This document shows, one piece after another, positions 1-7,135 of a DNA stretch of 43,284 bases (position 1 is the stretch's first letter; each line of letters begins with the position of its first letter). The stretch covers positions 1 to 43,284 of the forward strand of contig JAKBZR010000019.1 in NCBI GenBank assembly GCA_021842405.1. Direction: 5' to 3'. The DNA is from a bacterium. GTDB taxonomy: Bacteria; Armatimonadota; Chthonomonadetes; Chthonomonadales; JAMCWF01. A program made the position numbers and the translations under genes. A model generated the notes under the pieces. That model saw only the letters and a program-made list of their open reading frames with translations, searched no databases and had not been told where the DNA came from.

Positions 1-19
1 TGAGTTCATACTATATCTT

Positions 20-53
20 ACCATATAACCATTCATATGTCAAGTTATATGGT
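20..53. repeat. AT-rich perfect inverted repeat (10-bp arms)
   Basis: ACCATATAAC at 20-29 pairs exactly with GTTATATGGT at 44-53 across a 14-nt loop. It lies at the window edge with no gene around it, so its role (terminator stem, operator or repeat end) cannot be decided. No T-run follows on either strand. Confidence 0.5.
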
Positions 54-63
54 GTGCACTACA

Positions 64-112
64 CTAGCCTGCGAGCTACCTCTGAGCCGCGAGCGTGAGC
101 GAGCGTACACAC
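64..112 (+). repeat. 49-bp dispersed repeat, inverted partner at 6781-6829
   Basis: This 49-bp stretch recurs in reverse complement at 6781-6829 with one mismatch. The core GAGCCGCGAGCGTGAGCGAG also appears at 6710-6729. Both copies are intergenic and contain no reading frame I believe in. It is a dispersed repeat of unknown origin, separate from the two MITE-like families described elsewhere in this list. Confidence 0.75.
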
Positions 113-245
113 TGACTGTTTATGCCTAACGATAATCCCATTCTCGTTCTCCACGTCATCACCCGCAATACTCAATTCATTCCATTTAAGCCTTACTTCA
201 GAACTGACCGGGAACGTATACTTGATGCGAAGCGTATTTCTGTTT

Positions 246-372
246 GATAGTGCGCGGTACGAGCCCCGTCTATCTCAAAACTTAATAAAGTCCCACCCGG
301 TGCAGTTCTGCCGAGGTGGGGAGTCCTACCAGAAGAACGCTTCGCCGAGTAGTAAGTGCGGGGCGTTCTTTT
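246..372 (+). ncRNA. Possible structured RNA ending in a terminator-like hairpin
   Basis: Three successive stems can be drawn: GATAG (246-250) with CTATC (270-274); CCCACC (292-297) with GGTGGG (315-320), extended inside by CGG/CCG; and AGAACGC (334-340) with GCGTTCT (363-369), followed by a short T-run at 369-372. The order of two stems and then a terminator-like stem resembles a small RNA or a leader. I matched it to no known riboswitch class. It stops about 160 bases before the comEA-like gene, so it could be an independent small RNA or the 3' end of an upstream transcript. Structure was judged by eye only. Confidence 0.3.
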
Positions 373-373
373 A
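334..373 (+). terminator. Putative intrinsic terminator
   Basis: A seven-bp stem AGAACGC/GCGTTCT with a 22-nt loop (which can pair further through CGC/GCG) is followed by TTTTA. The stem is modest and the T-run short, so this is a weak terminator prediction. It would end a plus-strand transcript before the comEA-like gene. Confidence 0.35.
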
Positions 374-535
374 TTGCCTCCCAATTCCCAACCCCCTTAG
401 CAGGAATATTTTAGGTTCAACTGGAATAGATCACTTTAGATTCATTGAAAGAAGAGGCCCATTGCCTCTCACACCATCGCAATCGTAACGCAGAACTCGG
501 TTAAAAACCGCCGAATATAAGGAGGAAACATTGCG

Positions 536-1246
536 ATGAAAACCCAGTTCCCGAAAGAGCGATTGGGGGTCATCATCCTGGTGGTCGCACTGATCGGTGG
601 TGCGTTCGCCTATTTCTTGCGGGCCGGCCGGACCTCCGAACAGGAGATCGAGGTAATCAGCGCGAATACTACACCCAGACCCACGCCGGTTAAACCCAGC
701 CCCACCATCGCGGAGAAATCACCGACTGCCGGCAGCCCGACATGGATTCTGGTGCACGTCGCCGGGTCGGTGAAGAGGCCAGGCTTATATCGGCTGCCGG
801 CCGATACGCGTGCGGCCGACGCCGTTAAGATGGCCGGCGGCGCCGCTCAAAACGCGAACCTGGACGCCGTTAACCTGGCGGTGAAGCTGGAAGACGGACA
901 GCAACTCTACATTCCAAGCTATCAGGAACAGGCGGTAGGCACTCACGCATCCGACGCGGTTGGTCTGGACGCGGCCAATCGGGTGGGATCGAAAGGCGGA
1001 CGCGCACCGAGATCCCATGCCACGTCTGGGAAGATTCATACTCCGGCCGATGGAACAGTTAACTTAAACGCGGCCGACGATTCCGAATTGCAGCGGCTAC
1101 CTGGAGTGGGACCGGCAATGGCGCAGCGAATTCTGGACTACCGACGTAAAAACGGACGCTTTCGCAGCGTTGAAGATCTATTGAACGTCACCGGTATCGG
1201 CGAAAAAAAGTTCGCCCGATTGAAACCGCTGGTGCGGACCCAATAA
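536..1246 (+). CDS. comEA: ComEA-like helix-hairpin-helix DNA-binding protein
   Basis: The 236-residue product has the ComEA layout. A membrane anchor lies at about residues 9-28. A low-complexity Pro/Thr linker follows, then an SLBB/soluble-ligand-binding domain at about 72-130 (around VHVAGSVKRPGLYRLP). A C-terminal double helix-hairpin-helix unit at about 173-233 contains VNLNAADDSELQRLPGVGPA and a second hairpin at GIGEKKF. ComEA binds incoming double-stranded DNA at the outer face of the membrane during natural transformation. The start is well supported by AAGGAGG at 519-525, ten bases before ATG. The anchor plus SLBB plus HhH order is typical of full-length ComEA, but no comEC or comF lies in the window, so a role in competence is inferred from family alone. 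Confidence 0.88.
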   Translation: MKTQFPKERLGVIILVVALIGGAFAYFLRAGRTSEQEIEVISANTTPRPTPVKPSPTIAEKSPTAGSPTWILVHVAGSVKRPGLYRLPADTRAADAVKMAGGAAQNANLDAVNLAVKLEDGQQLYIPSYQEQAVGTHASDAVGLDAANRVGSKGGRAPRSHATSGKIHTPADGTVNLNAADDSELQRLPGVGPAMAQRILDYRRKNGRFRSVEDLLNVTGIGEKKFARLKPLVRTQ

Positions 1247-1292
1247 GCCAATAATCACAAGAGGGATTAAGAAAGTTTGGGGGTTCTTGAAA

Positions 1293-1949
1293 ATGCGGGC
1301 GGAAGAGCGCATAATCTGTCAATCCTGCGGCGCCGAATGCTACGCGCGGGATCGAATCTGCTGGAAATGCGGCGTCTCCCTGAGCGCCCCCCCACCACTT
1401 CCTGACGTGACCGCGGAACCGCTGCTCAGCCCTGAGCCGGCACCCATCGTGATGCGGCTCACTTTCTGCAAGGTTTGTGGACAGCAAAACGACGAGGAGG
1501 CCGTCGAATGCCGCAAATGTGGCAAACCGCTTGAAGTGGTGCCGCTGGGCAGCGTGCCAGAGGTAAAGCCGCTTCCGCGTAGCTGGGGTTTCGATGTGCT
1601 GGGCTTGATCTGGATCGCACTGGGGCTGGCCGCTCTGTTTGCCGGCGAGTTTTTAATAAAAACCGATCCCAAACAGCCCTACGCATCGATCGGGGATTAC
1701 ATGTGGACGCTGGTCGTGGTTTCGATCCCGGGGATTCTCGTCATCTTACGGCTGCCGCCTTGCCGGATTTTATTTCATGTGATGACAGTGATGGCGTTCA
1801 TCTTCTGGCTTGAACCCGGCATCATCTGGTTTATCGTGGCCGCCTACCACAACACCAATCTGCAGAAAGCGCTGTTTTGGATCGCAATTTTGAGTGTGCT
1901 CAGTATCGTCAGCTTCTATACCGTGCGCCAGAACGACGAGTTTGATTAA
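1293..1949 (+). CDS. Double zinc-ribbon, multi-pass membrane protein
   Basis: The product is a protein of unknown function with two CxxC...CxxC zinc ribbons (Cys9/12/23/26 and Cys59/62/73/76) joined by a proline-rich linker. About four hydrophobic segments follow, at roughly residues 101-122, 138-155, 160-185 and 193-211. The ribbons would lie in the cytoplasm if the first segment spans inward-out. I chose ATG at 1293; an in-frame TTG at 1287 is possible, and neither has a strong ribosome binding site. It follows the comEA-like gene by 46 bases and may share its transcript. A second protein of the same general design (ribbon plus membrane segments) lies at 23515-23994. The function cannot be inferred. 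Confidence 0.75.
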   Translation: MRAEERIICQSCGAECYARDRICWKCGVSLSAPPPLPDVTAEPLLSPEPAPIVMRLTFCKVCGQQNDEEAVECRKCGKPLEVVPLGSVPEVKPLPRSWGFDVLGLIWIALGLAALFAGEFLIKTDPKQPYASIGDYMWTLVVVSIPGILVILRLPPCRILFHVMTVMAFIFWLEPGIIWFIVAAYHNTNLQKALFWIAILSVLSIVSFYTVRQNDEFD

Positions 1950-1991
1950 ACAGCGATATGTCTTAATATGAATTTGCCTGTTTAACCCATT

Positions 1992-3032
1992 TCATCGCGC
2001 CCAATTCCGGCTCAGGTATTCAAAAAAGTAGAGCGCGTTATCAATCGGCACGTTGCTAGGAATGTGGTTGCCGACCGCGAAGAAAAATCCGGGACAGCCT
2101 TTCGCCAGTTTCAGCGTCTCATCAATCTCGCGCCGGATATCCTCCTTGGTTCCAAAAGTGAGAGTGCGGCAATCCACTTTGCTCCCCACAATCACCTTCG
2201 ACTTCCCGTACCGCTCCACCACGTAATCCAGATCGGTAATCGGCTCAAAGATCAGCCCGTCAGCGCCGGCTGACACCACATCGTCCACAAACAGCGTGAA
2301 GTCGCCGTCGGAGCAGAAAAGCACCGTTTTGCCCGCCCGATGCAGCTCATCCCAAAATCGCCGGTAGTGAGGGATGATCGCCTTGCGGTAAAATTCGGGG
2401 TTCATAAAGGGGCCGGCCGTCCATACAAAATCGTCATGCTGAATGAATACCTGGATGGACGTTTTCGCCCAGGCTTGAACGTGAATCATAGTCAACTCGG
2501 CAAAGCTCGCCAACACCCGCTCAAAGCGCTCGGCATCGGCCGCGGCCGTAAGCAGCATATCCCAACCGAAGGCTTCTATCGCACCCGAAATGATCGTTTT
2601 ATAGTATCCGCCGGTATAGATCTGGTTTGGATTTTCCCGTTGGCCCGACCGGTATATCCGCTCATAATATTCAGCCAGCTCCGATATCGATTCCAAGCCG
2701 TATTCCGCCGCCGCATCAAAGCTCAACACCTCTTCCGGATCATCGAACGGACATCGCACCGTATCCCGGCGATCAATTCCACCCTCCAGGAACTCGGCGT
2801 GGCCCATATCGGTGACCCGCCCCCGGCTCCCCCAATCCACCGGCCCATCGTTGGTCACCCACAGCAGATCGAGCGCCCATTCATCGTTAAAATGCCGCCA
2901 CGCGCTGGGATCGGTTTTTGGATCCCGGCCGGTGACCGCTCGAATTAAGGCGTAGTTGCTACAGTACTCGGTGTGCGCTATGCGCTCCGGTGAGCGCAGG
3001 CCGATCGCCTCCAGCCCGATGGTGACGCTCAT
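1992..3032 (-). CDS. Uroporphyrinogen decarboxylase (URO-D)-like methyltransferase family protein
   Basis: The 346-residue protein matches the URO-D superfamily group that includes corrinoid methyltransferases (MtaA/CmuA-like) and many environmental paralogues, not true HemE. Visible hallmarks are the SDGDFTLFVDDVVSAGADG region, the IFEPITDLDYVVERYG region and the C-terminal VGNHIPSNVPIDNALYFFE, which is typical of this paralogous group. It probably acts on a methyl donor or corrinoid in the cytoplasm, but the substrate is unknown. The start is placed by GAAGG about ten bases upstream of ATG, inside the end of the preceding DUF4434 gene. The two genes are separated by only three bases, so they are almost certainly co-transcribed. 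No corrinoid protein gene is nearby. Confidence 0.8.
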   Translation of the reverse strand: MSVTIGLEAIGLRSPERIAHTEYCSNYALIRAVTGRDPKTDPSAWRHFNDEWALDLLWVTNDGPVDWGSRGRVTDMGHAEFLEGGIDRRDTVRCPFDDPEEVLSFDAAAEYGLESISELAEYYERIYRSGQRENPNQIYTGGYYKTIISGAIEAFGWDMLLTAAADAERFERVLASFAELTMIHVQAWAKTSIQVFIQHDDFVWTAGPFMNPEFYRKAIIPHYRRFWDELHRAGKTVLFCSDGDFTLFVDDVVSAGADGLIFEPITDLDYVVERYGKSKVIVGSKVDCRTLTFGTKEDIRREIDETLKLAKGCPGFFFAVGNHIPSNVPIDNALYFFEYLSRNWAR

Positions 3033-3035
3033 CGC

Positions 3036-3980
3036 TCATTGACCTTCCACTCTCTTCAACCAGTTGAGGTAATCCAGATAAAATTGCACCGAGCTGGGAT
3101 GCCCGCAATGTTGTGGGCTGCCGGCCGGGTTCATCAACCCATGGGTCTGGTAGCAGAGCGCCTTTTCAATATGCGGTCCGATTAGCCTTAATTGCTCTTC
3201 AACCCGCTCCATTTTCGCCGGGATGAGCGGGCTTTGGTAGACGGCGCCCTCAAAATCAAATATCTCGATGTCGGCCCAAAGCGGTAACCCGGCTCGACGA
3301 TGCAGCCGTTCCAGCCGGCCGTAAATTTCCGGCAACTGCTCCAGCCGCGTCTTTTGCACGCCGATCTCATCCTGGTAGGCGATGAAATCCACCCCCAAAC
3401 GCTGGAGCTGCTCCACGAAGCAGTCGGTCTCCGTCACTTTGTTGGTGCCGTAAGGGGCGATCAGAATTTTGGCGCCGGGCGAAATGGCGCGCAAGTGGGC
3501 GGCAAAGGTAGCGGTGAAGCCGACGTACTTTTCGCTGAACTGACCGTTGATTTCGGCCTCATTGGGGATATACCAGCCGTAAAAGGCAGCCAGGTGCCCG
3601 TACCGGCTCCACAGGTCATCGCTCAATTTCCGGTGCCAATCCAGAAAATCGGGGGCGTCGCTGGTCTCTTCGGTGGTATGGCCGTAAAAGCCGGCGCTGA
3701 CGAAAACGCGCATCTTGCGCCGGCCGGCCTCCTCCAGCACCGCTTGAATTGGCTCATTGCATGCCAGGTCCCACTGATCGGCGACGAATTTTGAGGGGAA
3801 AAAGGCGCGGTTATCCAGAGTGGAGGACATCAGCACAATGGTATCCATCTTGAGCTGGTGAATTTCAGCGACCTTGCCCCGCCACTGTTGAGCGGTAAAG
3901 AGGCGGGTTTGATCGTTCCAATAGTCGCCATCAAAGCGATTTTGATGGCGAAAATCCACCCAGGTACCTTCCAGTTTCAT
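3036..3980 (-). CDS. DUF4434-like (TIM-barrel, glycosidase-like) protein
   Basis: The 314-residue protein begins with KLEGTWVDFRHQN and contains MDTIVLMSSTLDN, a YGWYIPNEAEI segment near the middle and IAPYGTNKVTE. This pattern fits the DUF4434 family, which is related to (beta/alpha)8 glycoside hydrolases. The acidic residues of PNEAEI sit where such barrels place a catalytic glutamate. I see no signal peptide, so it is probably cytoplasmic. It is directly followed, three bases later, by the URO-D-like gene, suggesting a shared pathway, perhaps for an uncommon sugar or methylated compound. Enzyme activity is not established for this family. A GGAGGA lies about 15 bases upstream of ATG, somewhat far for an ideal ribosome binding site. 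Confidence 0.65.
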   Translation of the reverse strand: MKLEGTWVDFRHQNRFDGDYWNDQTRLFTAQQWRGKVAEIHQLKMDTIVLMSSTLDNRAFFPSKFVADQWDLACNEPIQAVLEEAGRRKMRVFVSAGFYGHTTEETSDAPDFLDWHRKLSDDLWSRYGHLAAFYGWYIPNEAEINGQFSEKYVGFTATFAAHLRAISPGAKILIAPYGTNKVTETDCFVEQLQRLGVDFIAYQDEIGVQKTRLEQLPEIYGRLERLHRRAGLPLWADIEIFDFEGAVYQSPLIPAKMERVEEQLRLIGPHIEKALCYQTHGLMNPAGSPQHCGHPSSVQFYLDYLNWLKRVEGQ

Positions 3981-4048
3981 TCCAGCCGTTTTACATCCTC
4001 CGTTTCATTGCCCAATGGGAGATCATCCTCGAACCGCATAAATCCAAA

Positions 4049-4336
4049 CTAATTTTGTTGAAGCTCCGGCGGCAATGTCGCACCGCTGGCATCCAGCACC
4101 TTAACCCGTCTCACCGGGCCTGAGCTGCAGGCGGCAAAGGCTTTCTTTACATCGGCTTTGGTGGCATCCGGCAGTGAATCGGCAACGATGGCATATTCGG
4201 GACCGTAGACCTCGGCCACCCACATAGCCTCTTGCAGCGTGCCGGCCGGCAGCGGGATATGCCCCGCCTTCTGGGCAAGCACCTCCAAATGAATCCGTCG
4301 CCGCCCGTCCCCATCTAAGATCAGTACCTTTGCCAT
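4049..4336 (-). CDS. Short degenerate receiver-like protein
   Basis: From ATG at 4336 the product is 95 residues. It starts MAKVLILDGDGRRRIHLEVL, like the first strand and acidic pocket of a CheY-type receiver domain. AIVADSLPDATKADV is near the position of the usual phospho-aspartate, but the domain is shorter than the usual ~115-120 residues and the lysine strand is not recognisable. It may be a truncated or non-phosphorylated receiver. The frame continues upstream to 4393, but those codons fall inside an inverted-repeat element (4355-4610), so I place the start downstream. A TTG two codons earlier is better spaced from GGGAGG and is an alternative. It sits 68 bases upstream of the DUF4434 gene. 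Confidence 0.5.
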   Translation of the reverse strand: MAKVLILDGDGRRRIHLEVLAQKAGHIPLPAGTLQEAMWVAEVYGPEYAIVADSLPDATKADVKKAFAACSSGPVRRVKVLDASGATLPPELQQN

Positions 4337-4354
4337 TGCCAAATGCTCGTCAAG

Positions 4355-4610
4355 CCTCCCTATGAGAATGTTGAAAAATACCCTAACACACATCGTGTCG
4401 TCATTCCGGGGCCGCGAAGCGGAACCAGGAATCCAGGCGCCCTCTCGCTGGGTTCAACGATATAAAGGTCGTTCGCCCTTTTAGGAGAACAACAGCATCC
4501 CTACCTACCAATAGGTAGGGAACTGGATACCCGCCATCCACTCCACTGGAGTGGAGCCATGCGGGAATGACGAAGTGACCGGATCCAGCAACTTTTTAAC
4601 AACCTCCCTA
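4355..4610. mobile_element. MITE-like element, family 2
   Basis: The left end contains GAATGTTGAAAAA (4366-4378) and the right end ACTTTTTAACAACC (4591-4604), which are imperfect inverted termini shared with other family-2 copies. The interior holds GTCATTCC-type palindromes and, at about 4521-4576, the module that reads CCACTCCACTGGAGTGG inside a larger ATTCCCGC/GCGGGAAT hairpin. CCTCCCTAT occurs at both outer edges (4355-4363 and 4603-4611) and may be a 9-bp target duplication, although it overlaps the terminus on the right. There is no coding capacity. It separates the GH57 gene from the receiver-like gene. Confidence 0.6.
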
Positions 4611-4639
4611 TTTCCAGCCGGCCACCAGGTTGTTCCGTG

Positions 4640-6418
4640 CTAGTGATCTTTCGTATCCGGCAACCAGTTCTCCACCCGCAAATCGGGAAAGCAGCGGTCG
4701 GAATCTTCGGCCTCACCTAACGTATTCCAAGCCGACTGCTCGATCTCGCCGCCCTCCGCTATCTTTTCAATCAAATCGGCCAGCGCATCGAAGCGGTCGG
4801 CGTGAACCCGAAACCGCTGCTCGGCGTAATCCCGGGCCGACCAGGTGCTGATGTTGAACTGCCAATCTGAAGATTGAAGCAGCAGCAGCTCGCGCCCCAA
4901 CTGCCGCAGCACGGTTGCCAATCGTGGCTGATCATAGTATTTCTGAGTGATATCCTGCATCTTCAGCTCAGTGCGATACAGTATCTGCCAGGTCCAGCTT
5001 GTCCATTCATTTAACCATATCCAGTGGTATCCGCCTTCACCCCATGAGCCTTCCGGTAGCTCGATGACGGTGCGAGGTGGATATCGCTGGAGCCGCTCAC
5101 TGCCGGTCAATCGCTCCACCTGCGGATTTAAAGCAAGCCTTTTCACCATCTGGTACAGCCACTCGCCGCCCTCGTGCCACCAGTGGCCGAACAGCTCCGC
5201 GTCGTACATCGCAACCAAAGCCGGCGGACCGTCCGCTACTTTGCTGTTTTCCCTCAGCACATGGTAGACCATATCCGCATAGTGCTGGGCGTGCATCGGG
5301 ATGCGGGTCGCCGCCATCTCCGGATAGTAAAGCTGCTTTTTGCCAAGATCGTCGCGGGGCCAGCTTATCCGCCAGTAGCGCAGATTGCCGGGGTAGTGCT
5401 TTTTATGAAACTCCAGATACCACTCGTCACCGGGATAGCCGTGCTCGCCGCTCCAAACCTGGATGCCGGTCCTCTGGTCTCGAGCCATCACCGCAACCGG
5501 CTTTCGCGGCTCACCGGAGCTGTTCACCAATGCCGGCGCATAAGGGGAGCGGGGTCCGGTCGCCGGCGCCGATTCACGAGCAAATTGTGACCACAGCTCC
5601 TCCAGCGCTTTAAAGCGCTCCGCGTAGACTCCCAGCGCCCGACCGCCCTCAAAAAGATGAGCGTCCACCAGAAAATACTGCAGGCCGGCCTCGCCCACTA
5701 TCTCGTCCAATCCCTTCCGCAGGATCGGCTCAGGCGACCGGAACTCATCCACCGGAGCTTGCCACCGATAGCGTGGTCGGTAAGCGCACTCCGGCAGCCA
5801 GAAGCCGGACGGCTCCCGCTTGAAGTGACGTCGGTAGCTCTCAACGCCGATCGAGACCTGCGCCTTAACCGCCTGATCGGTCAGCAACAGCGGCAAGTAG
5901 GCGTGCGTGGCCGCGCTGGTCAATATCTCGATGTGTCCCTCGTCCTGAAGCCGCCGGAACGCTCCCACAAGATCGCTGTTGTAGCGCTGCTCGAAATCGC
6001 ACCACCGATCCTCATAGCAGCGTTCCCACATCCGCGCCAACCGCTCCATCTCGGCGTTGCCATTTCGGGAAAAATCGGCCGCGTCATGCTGCGCCGCCTC
6101 AATTCGCTGCATCAGATAGCCATGAAACTCTTGGCTGAATTGCCGATCGGCCAGTTGTTCGCAGAGGATGGGGGACAGGCCGATCGTTAATTTCGGTGAG
6201 ATACCCTCGTCCAGCAGTCTGTAGCAGACATTGAGCAACGGAAGGTAGCTCTCGGCGACCGCTTCGGCCAGCCAGTCGGTTCCGTGCGGGCGGGCGCCGT
6301 GAGAAAGCACATAGGGGATATGCGAGTGTAAAATCAGTGAAAAACTACCGGTTGAATCGCTGCCCAAAGCGGATCCTCTCGAGGGTGGTGATGAAAATAC
6401 GGCTTTAGGATAGCACAT
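4640..6418 (-). CDS. GH57 1,4-alpha-glucan branching enzyme-like protein
   Basis: The 592-residue protein shows the five GH57 motifs in order: HSHIPY (31-36), IGLSPILCEQL (79-89), FWLPECAY (206-213, putative nucleophile Glu210), MYDAELFGHWWHEG (404-417, putative acid Asp406) and SSDWQFNISTW (516-526). An intact DUF1957-like C-terminal helical region contributes the last motif. This group contains branching enzymes, which cut alpha-1,4-glucan and rejoin it through alpha-1,6 links in the cytoplasm to make glycogen. The length fits the family. ATG 6418 has no good ribosome binding site. A TTG at 6367, preceded by GAGAGGA six bases away, would remove the first 17 poorly conserved residues and may be the true start. 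Other glycogen genes are absent nearby. An amylase activity is the main alternative. Confidence 0.85.
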   Translation of the reverse strand: MCYPKAVFSSPPSRGSALGSDSTGSFSLILHSHIPYVLSHGARPHGTDWLAEAVAESYLPLLNVCYRLLDEGISPKLTIGLSPILCEQLADRQFSQEFHGYLMQRIEAAQHDAADFSRNGNAEMERLARMWERCYEDRWCDFEQRYNSDLVGAFRRLQDEGHIEILTSAATHAYLPLLLTDQAVKAQVSIGVESYRRHFKREPSGFWLPECAYRPRYRWQAPVDEFRSPEPILRKGLDEIVGEAGLQYFLVDAHLFEGGRALGVYAERFKALEELWSQFARESAPATGPRSPYAPALVNSSGEPRKPVAVMARDQRTGIQVWSGEHGYPGDEWYLEFHKKHYPGNLRYWRISWPRDDLGKKQLYYPEMAATRIPMHAQHYADMVYHVLRENSKVADGPPALVAMYDAELFGHWWHEGGEWLYQMVKRLALNPQVERLTGSERLQRYPPRTVIELPEGSWGEGGYHWIWLNEWTSWTWQILYRTELKMQDITQKYYDQPRLATVLRQLGRELLLLQSSDWQFNISTWSARDYAEQRFRVHADRFDALADLIEKIAEGGEIEQSAWNTLGEAEDSDRCFPDLRVENWLPDTKDH

Positions 6419-6454
6419 CCTTGTCCGCTCTGCAATTCATGCGCCGAGGAGATA

Positions 6455-6650
6455 GAATTCAGTTCTGCGGGAGGGGCTTTAGTTCGACCCCCACCCCAAC
6501 CCTCCCCGCAAGCGGGGAGGGTGTCATTGCGAGCAAAGCGAAGCAATCTCCTTCACCAGTCCCTCTTAATCCCCTCCCCCGTTTACGGGGGAGGGTTAGG
6601 GTGGGCGTGCATCCAATATGGTCGTAAATGATTCCCACAGAACTGAACTC
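6455..6650. mobile_element. MITE-like element, family 1 (196 bp, both ends)
   Basis: The termini are GAATTCAGTTCTG...CGGG at the left and CCCACAGAACTGAACTC at the right, an inverted pair of about 13 bases. The interior has two G/C-rich hairpins (CCCTCCCCGCAAGCGGGGAGG and CCCTCCCCCG/CGGGGGAGGG) and a GTCATTGCGAGC...GAAGCAATCTC palindrome. The right 45 bases, including GCATCCAATATGGTCGTAAA, match other family-1 ends at 14112, 29704 and 30526. It is non-coding and lies upstream of the GH57 gene. Confidence 0.75.
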
Positions 6651-6926
6651 ATTCAATGCAACTCGTAGGGTGGGCTGATCACTCATTTCTGAATTTAACC
6701 CACAGTCAGAGCCGCGAGCGTGAGCGAGCGGAGCGGTATCGCATTAGCACGTTGGCGATCGTCTTCTGCTGCGCGCCTCCGTGTGTACGCTCGCTCACGC
6801 TCGCGGCTCTGAGGTAGCTCGCAGGCTAGTAGATTGATTCCCCGATAACATTGAAGTACTAGGGAGAGGCCGAGGTGAGGGGGGGCGATCAATGCGGTCG
6901 AAAATCACTCCCATAAAACTGAACTC
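6651..6926. repeat. Intergenic repeat patch with 23-bp inverted repeat and a solo family-1 end
   Basis: No gene is present. A perfect 23-bp inverted repeat occupies 6708-6730 and 6788-6810 (core GAGCCGCGAGCGTGAGCGAG), with 57 bp between the arms. The right arm belongs to the 49-bp repeat also found at 64-112. The stretch ends with CTCCCATAAAACTGAACTC, closing at 6926, which is a right end of the family-1 element; I find no matching left end before it, so it is probably a truncated copy. Confidence 0.65.
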
Positions 6927-6965
6927 TTACCCTAAATAATTTGACTGATATCCTCTTCCGGTGCA

Positions 6966-6974
6966 TGTTATAAT
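6966..6974 (+). promoter_or_regulatory. Putative extended -10 promoter for trpE
   Basis: TGTTATAAT is an exact consensus -10 hexamer (6969-6974) with the upstream TG of an extended -10. A TTGACT lies at 6941-6946, but 22 bases away, too far for a standard spacer. Transcription would start about 155 bases before the trpE start codon and run through the MITE-like element at 6995-7118. Confidence 0.45.
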
Positions 6975-6994
6975 AGGTTATTTAAGCACTGGCT

Positions 6995-7118
6995 TTAGAA
7001 GGTTGTTGAAAAAGTCGCTGGCTACTGCCACATCGTCCTTCCGCCTGCCTGCCGAAAGCTCGGCGCAGGCGGAAGGAATATCCAATGGGTAATACAGCAT
7101 TTTTCAACATCCACTTAG
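6995..7118. mobile_element. MITE-like element, family 2, in the trpE leader
   Basis: TTAGAAGGTTGTTGAAAAA at the left and TTTTTCAACATCCACTTA at the right form imperfect inverted termini of the same type as the copies at 4355 and 29907-30372. The middle is a strong hairpin: CCGCCTGC (7040-7047) pairing with GCAGGCGG (7064-7071), with further pairing inside. The insertion lies between the predicted promoter and trpE, so it would be transcribed as part of the leader. An apparent upstream ATG at 7085 in frame with trpE lies within the element and is not the likely start. Confidence 0.65.
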
Positions 7119-7135
7119 AAAGCGAGCCGTTCATT

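Noticed and set aside
246-372. SRP RNA or a known riboswitch
   Set aside because: The conserved SRP tip (GGAAGGAAGC type) and the cores of the cobalamin, SAM and TPP switches are missing.
1992-3032. True uroporphyrinogen decarboxylase HemE
   Set aside because: The sequence fits the divergent paralogous group with the VGNHIPSNVPIDN ending, and no haem gene is nearby.
6975-7135. Trp attenuator with leader peptide
   Set aside because: No short frame with adjacent tryptophan codons is found, and the hairpin belongs to the inserted element.
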